This document shows positions 43,007 to 51,822 of a stretch of DNA of 58,687 bases, piece by piece. The DNA comes from an uncultured Lachnospira sp. (GTDB taxonomy: Bacteria; Bacillota; Clostridia; Lachnospirales; Lachnospiraceae), in assembly GCA_910589305.1 (NCBI GenBank), contig CAJUTV010000017.1, positions 1 to 58,687 of the forward strand, given 5' to 3'. Made by a program: the position numbers and the translations under genes. Positions within the stretch are counted from its first letter, which is position 1. Each line of letters starts with the position of its first letter. A model generated the notes under the pieces. It saw only the letters and a program-made list of their open reading frames with translations. It searched no databases and was not told where the DNA came from.

Positions 43007-43933
43007 ATGAAAAAAATACTAAAAATAATTATGGCGTTAATGTGTTGTATAGCTTTAGTGGGGTGTGGAGAGGTTTCTACTCAAAATAAATTCAAAAATG
43101 TTAGCAATCTTTATGAAACAGAAGAATTATCTATTGAAAATTTAGGTGATATTGAATTTCAAATTCCTAAAATATTTAAAGATGATACAAGTGAAAATAG
43201 AGAATGGATATATTATTATTATAATGATTTGCTCTTTGCAGAAAGTTGTAAGGAAGAAAACAACTTTACAAATGAGAGTTTTTCAGGAAATTCTGATTCT
43301 TACATTAATGGAATGATACAAAACAATGATGGAAAAATATTAAATGTAGAAATAATTGAACTTGAAATAGGAAAAGCAATTAAATCATCAATTGAAGAAA
43401 CTGTAAATGAAAAACGATATATACTCCATTCCATTGCATTTATTTATAATAAAAATATATATAATATTGGTTTTATGAATGAAAAAACTTCAAATGTTGA
43501 TTATTCAAAAGACTTTGAAAAATTAATTCAAACCATAACTATAAAAGACGATTATGCTAATGAAAAAATTGAAATCGAAACCGAAACTGTTGAGGTTAAA
43601 ACAGAAGAGGAAAAAACAAAAGAAAATAAACCCACTTCTTCAACTACAATAGGACAAAGAAATGCTTTAAGGTCTGCAAAAAATTACTTGTCTATGATGG
43701 CGTTTTCTTATAGTGGTTTAGTAGAACAATTGGAATTTGAACAATATTCTCATGATGATGCAGTTTATGCTGCTGATAACTGTGGAGCAGATTGGAACAA
43801 GCAAGCAGCTAAATCTGCAAAGAATTATTTAGAAATGATGCCTTTTTCAAGAGAAGAACTAATAAGTCAACTTGAATTTGAAGGATTTTCTCATGAAGAA
43901 GCTGTATATGGCGCAGAAGCGAACGGATATTGA
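43007..43933 (+). CDS. Ltp-family lipoprotein with two C-terminal Ltp repeats
   Basis: The 308-residue protein has a lipoprotein signal (CIALVGCGE, lipobox Cys ~20), a large middle domain, and a Glu/Lys/Thr-rich stalk (~185-212). Two ~43-residue helical repeats follow: RSAKNYLSMMAFSYSGLVEQ...DDAVYAADN and KSAKNYLEMMPFSREELISQ...EEAVYGAEA. These match the Ltp domain (PF07553) of the superinfection-exclusion lipoprotein of Streptococcus thermophilus phage TP-J34, which blocks DNA entry of other phages. No phage genes surround it, so it may be a domesticated defence gene. GAGG lies upstream. Confidence 0.85.
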   Translation: MKKILKIIMALMCCIALVGCGEVSTQNKFKNVSNLYETEELSIENLGDIEFQIPKIFKDDTSENREWIYYYYNDLLFAESCKEENNFTNESFSGNSDSYINGMIQNNDGKILNVEIIELEIGKAIKSSIEETVNEKRYILHSIAFIYNKNIYNIGFMNEKTSNVDYSKDFEKLIQTITIKDDYANEKIEIETETVEVKTEEEKTKENKPTSSTTIGQRNALRSAKNYLSMMAFSYSGLVEQLEFEQYSHDDAVYAADNCGADWNKQAAKSAKNYLEMMPFSREELISQLEFEGFSHEEAVYGAEANGY

Positions 43934-44007
43934 TTATAAAATAAATATATTTATGTTGTTTGATATATAATACTTTAGGAGGGGTTTAAAATTGTTTACA
44001 ATGTAAT

Positions 44008-44121
44008 ATGGACATTGGCGATTTGTCAAAAATAAAAGAAGCAAGGAATGAACTTGCAAAAGAAATAAACTACAAAGATTAAAAACAATACAAAAAATAC
44101 AACGATTCAATTAAAACATAA
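44008..44121 (+). pseudogene. Degraded small ORF
   Basis: Reads MDIGDLSKIKEARNELAKEI then NYKD, a stop (44080-44082), and continues in frame as KQYKKYNDSIKT to a second stop (44119-44121). The amphipathic Lys/Glu content suggests a relic of a coding sequence disabled by the internal TAA. GGAGGGG lies upstream at ~43979. It follows the Ltp gene, so it may be a remnant of a once larger phage-related locus. Confidence 0.4.
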
Positions 44122-44192
44122 ATAAATTCGCTTTTTTATTCTAAATTGTTTGAAAATCACTTTTACATGCTTTATAATATTAACAGCTATAA

Positions 44193-44234
44193 GGCTGTCG
44201 TATAAGCCTTGTTGCTTTATACGGCAGCTTTTAT
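44193..44234 (+). terminator. Rho-independent terminator
   Basis: CTGTCGTATA (44195-44204) pairs with TATACGGCAG (44218-44227), one U-G pair, followed by CTTTTAT. It ends transcription from the Ltp region before the DHH gene. Confidence 0.7.
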
Positions 44235-44289
44235 ATGTCCTTGGAGAGGGAATTAATAACTACTACTATTTTTTGTGAGGAATTTACAT

Positions 44290-45210
44290 ATGCGATTAAT
44301 AACTCGTTCTGATTTTGACGGACTTGCATGTGGAGCTTTGTTAAAAGAAGCTGGTATTATCGATACATGGGAGTTTGCACATCCAAAAGACTTACAAGAT
44401 GGACTTGTGGAAGTGAATGAAAATGACTGTCTTGCCAATGTACCATATGTTCCAGGCTGTGGACTGTGGTTTGACCATCATTCAAGTGAACATGAAAGAA
44501 ACCAACTTGCTGGAAAATACAAAGGTGAAAGTCGTATTGCTCCATCATGTGCAAGAATTATTTATGAATATTATGGTGGAAAAGAACGCTTCCCACAATT
44601 TGATGATATGATGATTGCCGTTGACAAAGTTGATTCTGGCAATCTTACAATTGATGAAGTAATGAATCCTACAGGCTGGATACTTATCGGATTTCTTATG
44701 GACCCACGTACTGGCTTGGGAAGATGGAGACAATTTACTATTTCTAACTATCAATTGATGATAAATTTAATGGATGCATGTCGCACAATGACAACACAAG
44801 AGATACTTAAATTGCCTGACGTTGTAGAACGTATTGAAATTTACAACGAACAGACTGAAAAGTTTAAAGAGATGGTTCAAAAATATACGCGTGTAGAAGG
44901 AAATGTTATTATATCCGATTTAAGAGGCGTAGACCCTATCTATACAGGCAATCGTTTTATGATATACAGTATGTATCCAGAACAAAATATATCTGCTTGG
45001 ATTGTAAGCGGACGCGGCGGAAAGGGCTGTTCTGCGGCAGTTGGATACAGCATATTAAACCGAACATCAAATATAGATGTTGGAAGTTTGATGTTAAAAT
45101 ATAACGGCGGCGGACATAAAGCTGTTGGAACATGCCAATTTTCTGATGAAAATATGGAAATAGAACTTCCAAAAATGCTTACAGAATTGTGTGCTATGGC
45201 AAATGCGTAA
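44290..45210 (+). CDS. DHH-family phosphoesterase (exopolyphosphatase-related)
   Basis: The ~306-residue protein has the metal-binding motifs ITRSDFDGLACGALLKEAG (DxDG), LWFDHHSSEHE (DHH), and the C-terminal DHHA1 motif KYNGGGHKAVGTCQF. These enzymes cleave phosphodiesters such as short oligonucleotides (NrnA-like) or pAp, or act on polyphosphate. I start it at MRLITRSDF because GTGAGG lies 9 nt upstream; the GTG five codons earlier overlaps that box. It is a single-gene unit with terminators on both sides. Confidence 0.88.
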   Translation: MRLITRSDFDGLACGALLKEAGIIDTWEFAHPKDLQDGLVEVNENDCLANVPYVPGCGLWFDHHSSEHERNQLAGKYKGESRIAPSCARIIYEYYGGKERFPQFDDMMIAVDKVDSGNLTIDEVMNPTGWILIGFLMDPRTGLGRWRQFTISNYQLMINLMDACRTMTTQEILKLPDVVERIEIYNEQTEKFKEMVQKYTRVEGNVIISDLRGVDPIYTGNRFMIYSMYPEQNISAWIVSGRGGKGCSAAVGYSILNRTSNIDVGSLMLKYNGGGHKAVGTCQFSDENMEIELPKMLTELCAMANA

Positions 45211-45251
45211 TGGTTGAATAAACTGTTACTTTCCTAATAAGCGGAAAAAAA

Positions 45252-45282
45252 TGCCTATCCTGTCTGACTTACAAGATAGGCA
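45252..45282. terminator. Terminator after the DHH gene
   Basis: TGCCTATC (45252-45259) pairs with GATAGGCA (45275-45282). On the plus strand a T-run (ATTTTTTTG) follows after ~18 nt. On the minus strand it is followed by TTTTTTTCC. Confidence 0.65.
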
Positions 45283-45312
45283 ATGCTTATAAGAGCAAAT
45301 TTTTTTGTTTGG

Positions 45313-45337
45313 AGCATCCGCCTTTGGAGCGGGTGCT
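45313..45337. terminator. Second convergent hairpin
   Basis: AGCATCCGC (45313-45321) pairs with GCGGGTGCT (45329-45337) with one T-G pair. It lies between the converging DHH gene and the minus-strand gene at 45407. T-runs are modest. Confidence 0.5.
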
Positions 45338-45406
45338 TCTTCTCTATCCAATATCATATAGAACGAAATTTCAATAACTTTCCCATGTATAAATAAAAAT
45401 CAAATT

Positions 45407-46057
45407 TTATCGAACCAACAAACAAGGCAAATTATGAATCCCATAAGCTACCTGCCATATTGTTTTCCACTCTTTTTTATTTTTTAGCAAACATTCTATC
45501 TTAAGACATTCCTGCCGAATTGTATCAATTACTTTTTTCTGATTTTCATCGCATTGATTATTCCAGCCACATTTTCGTATCACTGCATTGATTGATTGAA
45601 AAGCAAATGTATCCAACTCTTGCTCCAACTCGTCCAATTGCTTCATAAAATGCTGTGCTGTAATAAGCCCCTCAATCAAATCAATACAAGCAACAATGCC
45701 TTTTTTATTACACTCCACACTTTTTAAATCTTTAAGAAAAACCCTTGTTTTTGTATGTGTATCTCCATCCAGTCTAATGTGCATAATAAATTCATAACAT
45801 AACGCACTGACTGCCTGAAGTGAAATATCCGTTCCATTTTGTACAAGACAAGATGTATATGTCAAATTCTTTTCATGTAGCTGCCAAAAATTTCTCAATA
45901 TGTACTGGTTCTCATTACATATCAAAATAAAATCCATCTTTTCTAAATCAAAATGAAAATCTGTTATATACTCTACAGGTATCTGTGTACTTCCATTTTC
46001 ACAAGCTATTTTATATTGCTTATCTGCAACATAAAAACAAGCAACTGTTTCACGCAT
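45407..46057 (-). CDS. Hypothetical protein coupled to the hybrid histidine kinase
   Basis: The 216-residue protein has no signal peptide or membrane segment. The N-terminal half is beta-rich (ACFYVADKQYKIACENGSTQ). The C-terminal half is mostly helical (LIEGLITAQHFMKQLDELEQ, then FAFQSINAVIRKCGW). I do not recognise a family. It follows the histidine kinase by 15 nt with AGGAAGTG before the ATG and is last in the operon, so a role in the same signalling path is likely. Confidence 0.7.
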   Translation of the reverse strand: MRETVACFYVADKQYKIACENGSTQIPVEYITDFHFDLEKMDFILICNENQYILRNFWQLHEKNLTYTSCLVQNGTDISLQAVSALCYEFIMHIRLDGDTHTKTRVFLKDLKSVECNKKGIVACIDLIEGLITAQHFMKQLDELEQELDTFAFQSINAVIRKCGWNNQCDENQKKVIDTIRQECLKIECLLKNKKEWKTIWQVAYGIHNLPCLLVR

Positions 46058-46072
46058 ATATCACTTCCTAAA

Positions 46073-48757
46073 TTACATACTATTTTTAATACCCCACTCA
46101 TTGACAACACTTTCACACATATCCATATCATTGTCTTCCAATGCCAGTAGCAACTGTTCAAGATATTGTATATCTGCTTGATTCTTTACTTTTTCTCTGA
46201 GTGTATCAACCATATCTTCAATGGCTAACACATCAAATTGGTTGATGGCTTCCTGTATTTTTTCAAGATAATGAACAATTACTTTTGAGGTATCAATACC
46301 ATTAAATTCTGTATTTTCTTCTTTTTCTTCAACATAGAAGCTTAAAATTTTCTTATAGCTTTGGTAAAACAAAAGCATTTCTTCCGTATGGTCACATATA
46401 TAATTCCAGTCCCCTTCATTACCAGCTTTTTCAAGCAATTCTGCCTGTTTTGCAAGCTCCATTGCGCCAATCTGTCTTGATGCACTCTTTAATGCGTGAA
46501 CTTCAATTGTATAATCTTTTGTCTTATTGCCATAAAAATGTTTTCTAATCGTTTCTATCTTTTTGTCAATCACTTTATAGTAATCTTTTAATACCGACCA
46601 AAACAGCTTTGTACTGCCTAATAACGATATTGCCTGCTTTGTGTCAAGCCCTTGAATATCAGGAATTTCCATCTCTTCATTACATTTTTCTAAAGTTTTT
46701 GCTTCCTCTGCACTGCACATTACAATCTTATCTTCTGGAAGCCACTTTTTTAATTTAGAAAGGATAACTTTTGTCTCTATTGGCTTTGCAACAATATCAT
46801 TCATTCCCTCACGGATAAACATTTCTTCCGTACCGCTTACAGCATTGGCAGTCAACGCTATAATAGGCACACTCTTATAATTAGAAAACATCCTTCGGAT
46901 AATATGTGTTGCCTCAATGCCATCAACTTCTGGCATCATATGGTCCATAAAGATTAAATCATACTTTACCTTGCTAATACACTCAATTGCTTCTTTTGCA
47001 CTGTATGCCTCGTCAATTCTCATGCCTAACGGCTCTAATAACCCAACGGCAACAGTAAGATTAATTGCATTGTCATCAACAATTAAAATTTTTGCATCGG
47101 GTGCTTTAAAATGAAATGCACTTTCCTCTTTTTCAATCAGGTCAATATCATTTTCTTTTTTTATCCCCAAAGCAATGGCAAGATTATCGCAATATACAGG
47201 CTTTTTTAATATTCTTAAATTTGGAATCGAATTTTCATATACTTTATTATAATCTGTTATAAGAATTGCATTAACTTTTGGATGACTCATTACATACTGC
47301 TGCAGCGCTTCATCAAAATGGGATTCTTCTATAATAAGATACTCTGGCTCTTTTTTGCTCAGTTCTTCAATCGTAATATCTGAAAATACATTTGCATTTA
47401 ATTTCTGCAAATCTTTTTTTATCTGTTTATCAATATACGAATTAATAATAAATGCTGCAATTTCTTTACTATCTTCAAACTTTTCTACTATTGGTGCAGC
47501 GTCAACAACTTGTTGTGTTATCTCAAAAGAAAATGTACTGCCTTCTCTATATTTACTCTCAACATGAATATCACCTTCCATAAGCTGAACTAAATTTTTG
47601 CAAATTGCCAGACCTAATCCAGTTCCTTCAATCATACGATTTCTTTTGCTGTCAACTTGCTGGAATGAACTAAATAACTTTCCGATATCTTCTTTTTTAA
47701 TACCGCTGCCGCTATCTTTAATGGAAACCATAAGTAATATTCTGCCGCTGTCTAAATTCATAAAGTCTACAGACATTTGAATGCTTCCCTTTTTTGTAAA
47801 CTTTACTGCATTATTTAAAATATTAATAAAAATCTGTTGTATTCTTACAGCATCTCCATGTAATACTCGAGGAATATTAGGATTGAGGTCTACCAAAAAT
47901 TCAATATCTTTGGCGCCAATTCTTGCCATAGTAATATTAGTAACATCTTTTATAATATTGATAATCTCATAATTATCTTCGATAATTTCCAATTTACCTG
48001 ATTCAATTTTAGAAAAATCAAGAATATCATTAATAATTGCTAACAAGGTCTTTCCAGAAGACCTTATCTGACGCACATAATCCTTTGCTGCTGGAGACAT
48101 ATCTTCTCTTAAAGCCATCTCTGCCATTCCAAGTACAGCATTCATAGGCGTTCTAATTTCATGGCTCATATTTGCCAAAAAATCTGATTTCATATGAGAC
48201 GTTTTTTCAACTTCGTTTTTACTTTGATACATTGAATATCTGCTATATGCCATATGTGAAAGAAGATTTGCAATCATATATAAAAACTTTGAGGACTTTT
48301 TAACATCTTCTAAACTTTTAATACTGACCTTTCCAATTGCTTCTATGTATTCTTCTTCTGGAATATGCAGCTCTCTTGCAATACTTCTTACCTTGTCTAA
48401 ATCAGGCTTTTCTGTCAATACCTGCCCACCGATAAAACTTCCTACAATCTTGCCATTTGCCATAATTGGAGCTGCATAATATATCAGTCCTGCATGACAA
48501 TAATAATTACATGGGCTTCCTTTAAATAAAACCTCTTCTGCTGCTGTTTTATTACATTCTATACAACGCTTATTGCCTAATTCACTCTGTCTTGTATATT
48601 TTAAACAAAATTCCGAAAAATTAGAGTAATTTGTCACAGGAACACCATTTTTATCGGTTGTAATAGCTGCCATACCTGTAAAATCAGAAAAAGCATCTTG
48701 CAGTTCTTGCAACGTTTCAATATCAATAAGGTCTGTTAAATAAATATCATCACTCAT
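46073..48757 (-). CDS. PocR-domain hybrid sensor histidine kinase
   Basis: The 894-residue cytosolic kinase has an N-terminal PocR sensory domain (~8-165) with the conserved Cys set (Cys51, 65, 68, 83, 87) around GNKRCIECNKTAAEE. HisKA follows with phospho-His199 in ANMSHEIRTPMNAVLGM. The HATPase ends in GTGLGLAICKNLVQLMEG. A diverged receiver-like region and a true receiver (KILIVDDNAINLTVAVGLL, phospho-Asp in IFMDHMMPEVDG) come next, then an Hpt domain (HALKSASRQIGAMELAKQAE). PocR domains bind small hydrocarbon derivatives. No membrane segment is present, so the ligand is intracellular. A response regulator gene lies 146 nt upstream. Confidence 0.92.
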   Translation of the reverse strand: MSDDIYLTDLIDIETLQELQDAFSDFTGMAAITTDKNGVPVTNYSNFSEFCLKYTRQSELGNKRCIECNKTAAEEVLFKGSPCNYYCHAGLIYYAAPIMANGKIVGSFIGGQVLTEKPDLDKVRSIARELHIPEEEYIEAIGKVSIKSLEDVKKSSKFLYMIANLLSHMAYSRYSMYQSKNEVEKTSHMKSDFLANMSHEIRTPMNAVLGMAEMALREDMSPAAKDYVRQIRSSGKTLLAIINDILDFSKIESGKLEIIEDNYEIINIIKDVTNITMARIGAKDIEFLVDLNPNIPRVLHGDAVRIQQIFINILNNAVKFTKKGSIQMSVDFMNLDSGRILLMVSIKDSGSGIKKEDIGKLFSSFQQVDSKRNRMIEGTGLGLAICKNLVQLMEGDIHVESKYREGSTFSFEITQQVVDAAPIVEKFEDSKEIAAFIINSYIDKQIKKDLQKLNANVFSDITIEELSKKEPEYLIIEESHFDEALQQYVMSHPKVNAILITDYNKVYENSIPNLRILKKPVYCDNLAIALGIKKENDIDLIEKEESAFHFKAPDAKILIVDDNAINLTVAVGLLEPLGMRIDEAYSAKEAIECISKVKYDLIFMDHMMPEVDGIEATHIIRRMFSNYKSVPIIALTANAVSGTEEMFIREGMNDIVAKPIETKVILSKLKKWLPEDKIVMCSAEEAKTLEKCNEEMEIPDIQGLDTKQAISLLGSTKLFWSVLKDYYKVIDKKIETIRKHFYGNKTKDYTIEVHALKSASRQIGAMELAKQAELLEKAGNEGDWNYICDHTEEMLLFYQSYKKILSFYVEEKEENTEFNGIDTSKVIVHYLEKIQEAINQFDVLAIEDMVDTLREKVKNQADIQYLEQLLLALEDNDMDMCESVVNEWGIKNSM

Positions 48758-48903
48758 ACACAGCCCTCCCTACTGCAAAGTATTAAAAAACGATATGTAG
48801 CTTTATTCCCGCATGCAATAAAGAAAAACCCATATTTATATGAATATTTGACAATGCCGCGAGATGCAAATACCCCCATTACTTGTAACAGGACATTTGA
48901 TTT

Positions 48904-49722
48904 TTACTTGTCAATAACGTCTTCAATTGTATCCTTCAATCGATTTACATTAATTGGTTTTAACAAATAACCTGCGGGACTAAGTGCAAGAACCTCTCGT
49001 ATTCTATTTTTATCCGCAACACCCGTAAGAAATACAACGGGTATTTCTTTTAATTCATCATGTTCTAATATCTTCTTAAAAACTTCAGCGCCGCTTTCTT
49101 CTGGCATCTCATAATCCAAAAGTATCAAGGCAGGTTTTTTTGTCTCCAGATACTTCATTGCCCACTTGCCGCTTGTCACTGTAGTAACTTCATAATCTGT
49201 GTTTAGTACCTCTTTTAACATTTTGAGGACTCCTCTGTCATCATCGATAACCAAAACGTTACAGCGGTCTTTTTGATTTAGTTGTAATTGTTCTTGTGCA
49301 GCTTTTTTCATATCTTCCATAATTTTGGCTGCCTCTTTTTGTTTATCCAGAAAATCCGTTATATTTTCTTTAATTGTCATTGACGAGACTGGTCTCTTAA
49401 AAAAGAGTTCTGCAATATCTGGTGCAAGCCTTTTTATTTCATCACAAATGTCTTCTTCCCCTATTAAAAATAATGGGAGATATTCATTGTTATTTCTCAA
49501 TGTGCGAAGCTTTATCAGCTCATCTCTAAACGTACTCTCGATTAAATACACAAACGCATCTGGTTTAAAATATTTTATATGGCATAAAATATCATCCCAG
49601 TTTTCAGATGTAGTCATACATTCAAATGTCGATGAAACTTGCGAAAACAAGTTATCTACAATAATACGGTTTGCACCGCCTATCAATACCTTATACTTAA
49701 TAATAATCGCCCCCTTGTACAC
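48904..49722 (-). CDS. Response regulator with two receiver-like domains
   Basis: The ~272-residue protein has an N-terminal receiver-like domain (~10-125) lacking clear acidic residues, a Lys/Glu/Gln-rich linker and a C-terminal receiver domain. The latter has NVLVIDDDRGVLKMLKEVL, LILLDYEMPEESG (phospho-Asp) and VVFLTGVADKN. No output domain is seen, so it relays by phosphotransfer or protein contact. The start is odd: the longest frame begins at GTG directly after the upstream stop (TAAGTG) with no SD, whereas AAGGGGG lies 8 nt before an ATT codon (49699-49701) opening KYKVLIGGAN. The true start may be that ATT. Confidence 0.85.
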   Translation of the reverse strand: MYKGAIIIKYKVLIGGANRIIVDNLFSQVSSTFECMTTSENWDDILCHIKYFKPDAFVYLIESTFRDELIKLRTLRNNNEYLPLFLIGEEDICDEIKRLAPDIAELFFKRPVSSMTIKENITDFLDKQKEAAKIMEDMKKAAQEQLQLNQKDRCNVLVIDDDRGVLKMLKEVLNTDYEVTTVTSGKWAMKYLETKKPALILLDYEMPEESGAEVFKKILEHDELKEIPVVFLTGVADKNRIREVLALSPAGYLLKPINVNRLKDTIEDVIDK

Positions 49723-50265
49723 TTATTTTAAATTTTTAGAAATTGCAATTAACATACATATATCTGTAACACCACTATAAATAAAACAAATACCTACAAT
49801 TCTAAACAAAAACTCAACACCTGAAAATGGATTAATAATAAGAATAATTCCTAGTACAATTCCTAATAATGCCATAATAAGCATAGCCATCCAATTTTTA
49901 TACCCTGCTTTTTTTAAATTTATCACATTTTGCAATTTCATACTTCCACTTACCAAAACTAATAACCCAAATAAAAATGGAATAATGGATAAAAGAACTT
50001 CTATCTTAAATACAACAAACACACCAACAACAACTACGATAATTCCAATCATTAAATCATTGGTGTAATAATTATCTTGATGGTTTTCTTTCATATAAAG
50101 AAGAATCTTCACCGCACCCACAAACATCATAACACCGCCAAGCATATACCCCAATGTCTTTACGGCTGTAGTAGGAAAAATAGCAAGAACAATTCCAAAT
50201 AAAATATAGATAACGGCTGTTATAATATTCTGCCATTTATATTGTTTAAATAAATCGCTATTCAT
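49723..50265 (-). CDS. DUF308/HdeD-like membrane protein
   Basis: The 180-residue protein has six hydrophobic segments in paired hairpins: VIYILFGIVLAIFPTTAV, LGYMLGGVMMFVGAVKI, LMIGIIVVVVGVFVVF, IIPFLFGLLVLVSGSMKL, ALLGIVLGIILIINP and LFRIVGICFIYSGVTDI. This is the DUF308 (HdeD) fold, with a function in acid stress in enterobacteria only. It follows the SNF transporter gene by 6 nt, so it is likely co-transcribed with it. Confidence 0.85.
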   Translation of the reverse strand: MNSDLFKQYKWQNIITAVIYILFGIVLAIFPTTAVKTLGYMLGGVMMFVGAVKILLYMKENHQDNYYTNDLMIGIIVVVVGVFVVFKIEVLLSIIPFLFGLLVLVSGSMKLQNVINLKKAGYKNWMAMLIMALLGIVLGIILIINPFSGVEFLFRIVGICFIYSGVTDICMLIAISKNLK

Positions 50266-50271
50266 ATGCTA

Positions 50272-51804
50272 TTAATCCTCCTCTTTCCACTCAATTTCAG
50301 CTTCTACAAACCCTTTGCTTTTTTTGTACTTGATTACACTTTTCATAATAAATCCACTTGCAAATACAAGCGCCGATACAAACCAGCCAGCTATACACTC
50401 TGCCCAGATTGCATAACTATAATTGCCGCCTTTTACAACAAATAAATTATAAATATTCCAAGCAAACAAAATAAATAAGGTTATCGGTGCAATATATCGT
50501 ATTGATATTCTAAACCACATTCTTGGCATCTTAAATTTAACCGTATTTCTATTGACCTGTTTCCAAACCTTATCAATATTAAAACACCACCCTATAGCAA
50601 TACATTCTAATATACCTATAATAATTAAGTTAATCTGGTTTGTCCAATTATCAACAATGTCAAGCCATGCAAGACCTGCTCTTGTTGCATAGAGCAATGA
50701 AATAACAGAGGCAATGATACAGATAACTTTTGTTGCCTTTTTTGGATTAAGACGAAACTTATCTGATACTGAGGCAGAAACACCTTCTATAATTGAAAAT
50801 GCTGAATCAATAGCAAGCGTTACAAGCATCAAATAAAAAATTATACCAAACACTGCATTTACCCAGCCAACACTGGTTAAATTGACAATTGCCTGCGGAT
50901 AAATGACAAACGCTGTTGCAATTCCTGAGTCCGATATGGAATCCAACATACCAACGCCGCCCATTGTTGAAAACATAACGATACCTGAAAGCAAACTTAC
51001 AGCGGCATCAGAAAAAGCAATAATACAACAGTCTACTGCAACGTTTGCTTTTTCATCAAGATAAGAGCCATAGGCAAACATAATTGCCATCATAATGGAT
51101 AAACTGTAAAAAACTTGTCCAATAGCATCTATCCATAAAGAAGGGTCTGAAAGCGCACTGACATCTGGAATAAAAAACATTTTAAGCCCTTCCATAGCGC
51201 CATTCATTGTACAACCTTTTATAGCCATAATAAGCAATAAAAGAACTGGAAGAAATACCGTATACTTTACAACTTTGCCTACACTGCTTGCACCATTTCT
51301 TATACATAAATAGATTGCCAGCCATGCTATAACAACTGAAATCAACACTGGTATTGGTATCGTATATCCTGTGACATCCCATGTTGTCTGTGTTGCATTT
51401 GCAAATACCTGACTGGCAGCAGTCGCATCGCCTGTCATGCCTGCAAATTTTAACGCATAGACAACCATCATCAGCACCCATGCAAATACAATCGAATAAT
51501 AAGTAACAATAACAAAGGCATTTGCTGTTGCCGACCACCCAACAAACTCCATCTTTTTATTGATGCCTCGCAGTGATTCGCCTGCACCTTTATGAAACTT
51601 TCTAGCAATGGAAACTTCCATCATCAAAAGCGGAATACCAATTGCAAACATAGCTATCAAATAGACGAATAAATACGTTCCTCCGCCATGTTTTGCTGCT
51701 AATCCCGGAAATCGCCACGCATTGCCAAGACCTACTGCCGAACCTATCGCGGCAAGAATAAATGTTGCTCTTGAACTCCAAGTCGCTCTTTTTTGTTCTT
51801 TCAT
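50272..51804 (-). CDS. Sodium-dependent transporter (SNF/NSS family)
   Basis: The 510-residue transporter has 11-12 membrane segments. It starts with the signature TWSSRATFILAAIGSAVGLG and NAWRFPGLAAKHGGGTYLFV (TM1 unwound region). The later part has IMMAIMFAYGSYLDEKA and YLMLVTLAIDSAFSIIEGV. NSS members take up amino acids or amines with Na+. Substrate cannot be read from sequence. TTGGAGG lies 10 nt upstream of the ATG. It heads the block DUF308-RR-kinase-hypothetical. Confidence 0.92.
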   Translation of the reverse strand: MKEQKRATWSSRATFILAAIGSAVGLGNAWRFPGLAAKHGGGTYLFVYLIAMFAIGIPLLMMEVSIARKFHKGAGESLRGINKKMEFVGWSATANAFVIVTYYSIVFAWVLMMVVYALKFAGMTGDATAASQVFANATQTTWDVTGYTIPIPVLISVVIAWLAIYLCIRNGASSVGKVVKYTVFLPVLLLLIMAIKGCTMNGAMEGLKMFFIPDVSALSDPSLWIDAIGQVFYSLSIMMAIMFAYGSYLDEKANVAVDCCIIAFSDAAVSLLSGIVMFSTMGGVGMLDSISDSGIATAFVIYPQAIVNLTSVGWVNAVFGIIFYLMLVTLAIDSAFSIIEGVSASVSDKFRLNPKKATKVICIIASVISLLYATRAGLAWLDIVDNWTNQINLIIIGILECIAIGWCFNIDKVWKQVNRNTVKFKMPRMWFRISIRYIAPITLFILFAWNIYNLFVVKGGNYSYAIWAECIAGWFVSALVFASGFIMKSVIKYKKSKGFVEAEIEWKEED

Positions 51805-51822
51805 ATAAAATCCTCCAATTTT

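Noticed and set aside
43007..44121. Prophage region
   Set aside because: Apart from one Ltp-family lipoprotein and one degraded small ORF there are no integrase, terminase, capsid or tail genes.
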